6,263 bases of DNA, from assembly GCA_014729665.1 (NCBI GenBank), contig WJJO01000335.1, positions 1-6,263 of the forward strand, given 5' to 3'. Under the pieces are notes generated by a model. It was not told the origin of the DNA. It did not search any database and worked only from the letters and a program-made list of their open reading frames with translations. Positions 4,455 through 6,263 of this stretch are shown here, piece after piece. A program made the translations under genes and the position numbers. Within the stretch, counting starts at the first letter, position 1. Every line of letters starts with the position of its first letter. Origin of the DNA: Caldifarciminota bacterium (GTDB lineage Bacteria; Hydrothermota; Tepidihabitantia; B3-TA06).

Positions 4455-6263
4455 ATGATAAACACCCGAAAGCCTCTAACTTCGATACTGGCTGCAACGG
4501 TCATGCTTTTAGCTTGCCTTGCACCGTTATCGTGTGAGAAGGACAACGTCCCTCCAGACGTATCAATAGATACTCCTTCAGATGGTGATACCGTTTTCGG
4601 CTCCCAGACGATTACGGTAACCGCCTCAGATGATGATTCGCTGGTAAATGTTTCAATCCTTATAGACGACGAAGAGGTTGCAGCCGATAGTGAAAGTCCC
4701 TTGGAATACGAATGGAATACCCTGGAATATGATGACGGCACTAAACACACCATCAAAGCCACCGCTCTCGATCCATCCGACAATCAGGGAGAAACAGAAA
4801 TCACCGTAACGGTCGATCAACCCAGCAATCCCCCCGATAATCCGAGTGATCCGCCATCTGGACCGGGTGCGGGTTTAATCAATGAAACACTTGCATTCTC
4901 GGCATCGGCTACCGATCCCGACGGTGACAGCATCTCGATACAGTTCGACTGGGGAGACGGAACAAAATCGGATTGGAGTGAATACGTCGCCTCCGGGGAA
5001 ACCGTAACCTTGGAGAAATCCTTCTCCGATACCGGAACCTTTGAGGTAAAGTTCAAGGCGAAGGATACCTACGAGGTTCCAACAAACTGGTCTCCCCCAC
5101 TCGAGGTCCTTATCTCCGAAACACCCAGCTACGGCAGCATCCAGGTCAATTCGACCCCCTCAGGTGCCGATATCATGCTCAGCGATACGGCTACCGGAAA
5201 GCAAACAAATCATTTGTTCTCAGGATTACTCCCCGGCAACTACAAGATTTCCTTAAGGCTTCTGGGACACAAGGATTTCGACACGACCGTTGCCGTGAAG
5301 GCCGAGGAAACTACGACATTAGACGTAACACTTGAGGAAATCGGCACACTCGTCTGGTCGTATGAAACGGGCGGAGAGGTAAACTCTTCGGTAGCCATCG
5401 GTCCTGACGGCACGCTTTTCTTCGGATCAGGTGATAAAAATCTCTATGCCCTGAATCCCTCAGGCGTTAAGAACTGGAGTTACGAAACAGACGTACTCGA
5501 AGTTAGTTCTTCTCCTGCCGTTGGTCCGGATAGTATGGTCTACTTCGGTTCCCAGGAGGAATATCTTTATGCCCTAAGACCGGACGGAAGTTTGAGATGG
5601 CGGTACAAGGCTGACGGTGCAATTCGATACTCACCGGCACTGGATGAGGATGTTAACGTATACTTCGGAACCACCGACCATTACCTGTACGTAATCGACT
5701 CAAGCGGTGATAGAATAACGCGTTACGAGACCGGTGACGACATAAGAACCTCACCTGCAATCGGCCCGGACGGAACCATATACTTCGGCTGTGATGACGG
5801 AAAGATCTACGCTATGACCCTTGATGTGCAAGCCGAAGAACTCACCGTTAAATGGGATTATGAAACCGGAAACTGGGCCGAGTCGTCTCCCGCTATCGGT
5901 TCGGATGGAACCATATACTGCGGTTCACACTCGGATTATATCTACGCATTGGACGCATCGGACGGATCACTCATGTGGGAATACAAAACCGGCGGAGACA
6001 TTCATTGCTCACCGGTCATCGGATCGGACGGTACAATCTACGTAGGATCCGACGATTATTACCTCTACGCGTTAAACCCGGACGGTACCCTTCAGTGGAA
6101 GTACGAAACCGGCAACAGGATACGGGCGCATCCCGTCGTAGGAGAAGACGGGTCGGTATACATCGGCTCTTACGACGGAAAACTCTATGCACTTCGTCCC
6201 GACGGCACATTGAAGTGGACCTTCGAAACCGAAGGTCTTATTGAAACCGGACCGGTAATAGAC
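4455..6263 (+). CDS. Ig-PKD-PEGA-propeller lipoprotein (3' partial)
   Basis: The frame is open for 603 codons from a well-placed ATG to the window edge. The N-terminus (basic 5-6, hydrophobic 8-26) is a lipoprotein signal. The lipidated cysteine is either Cys21 (L-L-A-C, the better lipobox) or Cys27 (P-L-S-C, followed by E-K-D-N). Residues ~33-121 are a bacterial Ig-like domain. Residues ~122-140 are a Pro/Gly/Asp/Ser linker. Residues ~141-222 are a PKD-type domain with D-P-D-G-D and F-D-W-G-D-G-T (164-170). Residues ~226-296 are a PEGA domain (G-S-I-Q-V-N-S-T-P-S-G-A; L-P-G-N-Y-K-I). From 297 a PQQ-like propeller begins with L-V-W-S-Y-E-T-G and has seven blades (cores at 5412, 5535, 5655, 5775, 5910, 6033 and 6153). 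The blade starting at 5775 carries an insertion before its Trp strand (V-Q-A-E-E-L-T). No catalytic residues are recognised. It is probably anchored to a membrane, with the stalk domains holding the propeller away from it. Whether a barrel follows is unknown. Confidence 0.87.
   Translation, partial: MINTRKPLTSILAATVMLLACLAPLSCEKDNVPPDVSIDTPSDGDTVFGSQTITVTASDDDSLVNVSILIDDEEVAADSESPLEYEWNTLEYDDGTKHTIKATALDPSDNQGETEITVTVDQPSNPPDNPSDPPSGPGAGLINETLAFSASATDPDGDSISIQFDWGDGTKSDWSEYVASGETVTLEKSFSDTGTFEVKFKAKDTYEVPTNWSPPLEVLISETPSYGSIQVNSTPSGADIMLSDTATGKQTNHLFSGLLPGNYKISLRLLGHKDFDTTVAVKAEETTTLDVTLEEIGTLVWSYETGGEVNSSVAIGPDGTLFFGSGDKNLYALNPSGVKNWSYETDVLEVSSSPAVGPDSMVYFGSQEEYLYALRPDGSLRWRYKADGAIRYSPALDEDVNVYFGTTDHYLYVIDSSGDRITRYETGDDIRTSPAIGPDGTIYFGCDDGKIYAMTLDVQAEELTVKWDYETGNWAESSPAIGSDGTIYCGSHSDYIYALDASDGSLMWEYKTGGDIHCSPVIGSDGTIYVGSDDYYLYALNPDGTLQWKYETGNRIRAHPVVGEDGSVYIGSYDGKLYALRPDGTLKWTFETEGLIETGPVID
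5343..6263 (+). repeat. Propeller blade repeats in the lipoprotein (cut by window edge)
   Basis: Seven coding blade repeats are spaced 123, 120, 120, 135, 123 and 120 nt, each with a GACGGAACCATATACTTCGG-like core. The next core is expected at about 6270-6276, just past the edge; it would make eight. Confidence 0.85.

Noticed and set aside
4436..5056. Two minus-strand open frames opposite the lipoprotein N-terminus
   Set aside because: The plus strand encodes clear Ig, PKD and signal sequences here; the Ser-rich minus frames are shadows.
5821..6244. Short open frames on both strands inside the last propeller
   Set aside because: Arg-rich, low-quality translations caused by the repeated blade DNA; the true frame encodes intact blades.
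1..6263. PQQ-dependent dehydrogenase activity
   Set aside because: Only the structural blade motif is present; no cofactor-binding or catalytic motif of quinoprotein dehydrogenases, nor a cytochrome partner, is visible.

Overview
The window reads as a locus from a Gram-negative, uncultured-type bacterium. The signs are signal peptides, a lipoprotein signal and two C-terminal domains that look like outer-membrane beta-barrels ending in an aromatic residue. Base composition is balanced, with GC a little under half by eye. PQQ-like propellers, secreted SUMF1-domain proteins and Ig/PKD/PEGA lipoproteins together are common in FCB-type and candidate-phylum genomes (for example WOR-3/TA06-like lineages). 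That placement is inference from style and cannot be proven here. Every gene seen is on the + strand and every product appears to be exported.

Layout. (1) 1-1314 is the 3' part of a gene for a PQQ-like beta-propeller fused to a C-terminal putative outer-membrane barrel; its 5' end lies before the window. (2) 1315-1446 is a 132-bp spacer with a weak terminator-like hairpin and a near-consensus sigma70 promoter that sits almost on the next start codon. (3) 1447-2349 encodes a secreted SUMF1/FGE-sulfatase-domain protein that lacks the catalytic cysteines of true formylglycine-generating enzymes. (4) 2355-4181 begins 5 nt after that stop and encodes a complete propeller-barrel fusion of 608 aa, paralogous to the first gene. 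It shows eight blades and then about 240 residues of barrel. (5) 4182-4454 is a 273-bp spacer. Its first ~110 bp are a diverged copy of the first spacer, including the -35 region; the rest may form a structured 5' leader ending in a good Shine-Dalgarno. (6) 4455-6263, open at the window edge, encodes a lipoprotein with the order signal, bacterial Ig-like domain, Pro-rich linker, PKD domain, PEGA domain, PQQ-like propeller (seven blades before the edge).

How the parts may work together: the locus looks like an expanded family of envelope proteins that share one propeller type but use different anchors (a C-terminal barrel twice, a lipid anchor once), with a SUMF1-fold protein translationally coupled to one of them. 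Nothing suggests PQQ-dependent redox catalysis; the propellers are better seen as binding or assembly scaffolds. The two barrel genes and their downstream spacers come from one duplication. A 52-bp block is still identical across the stop codon, so the 3' ends may have been kept alike by recombination. The most unusual points are the propeller-barrel fusion itself, the near-leaderless start of the SUMF1 gene, and the possible folded leader of the lipoprotein gene.
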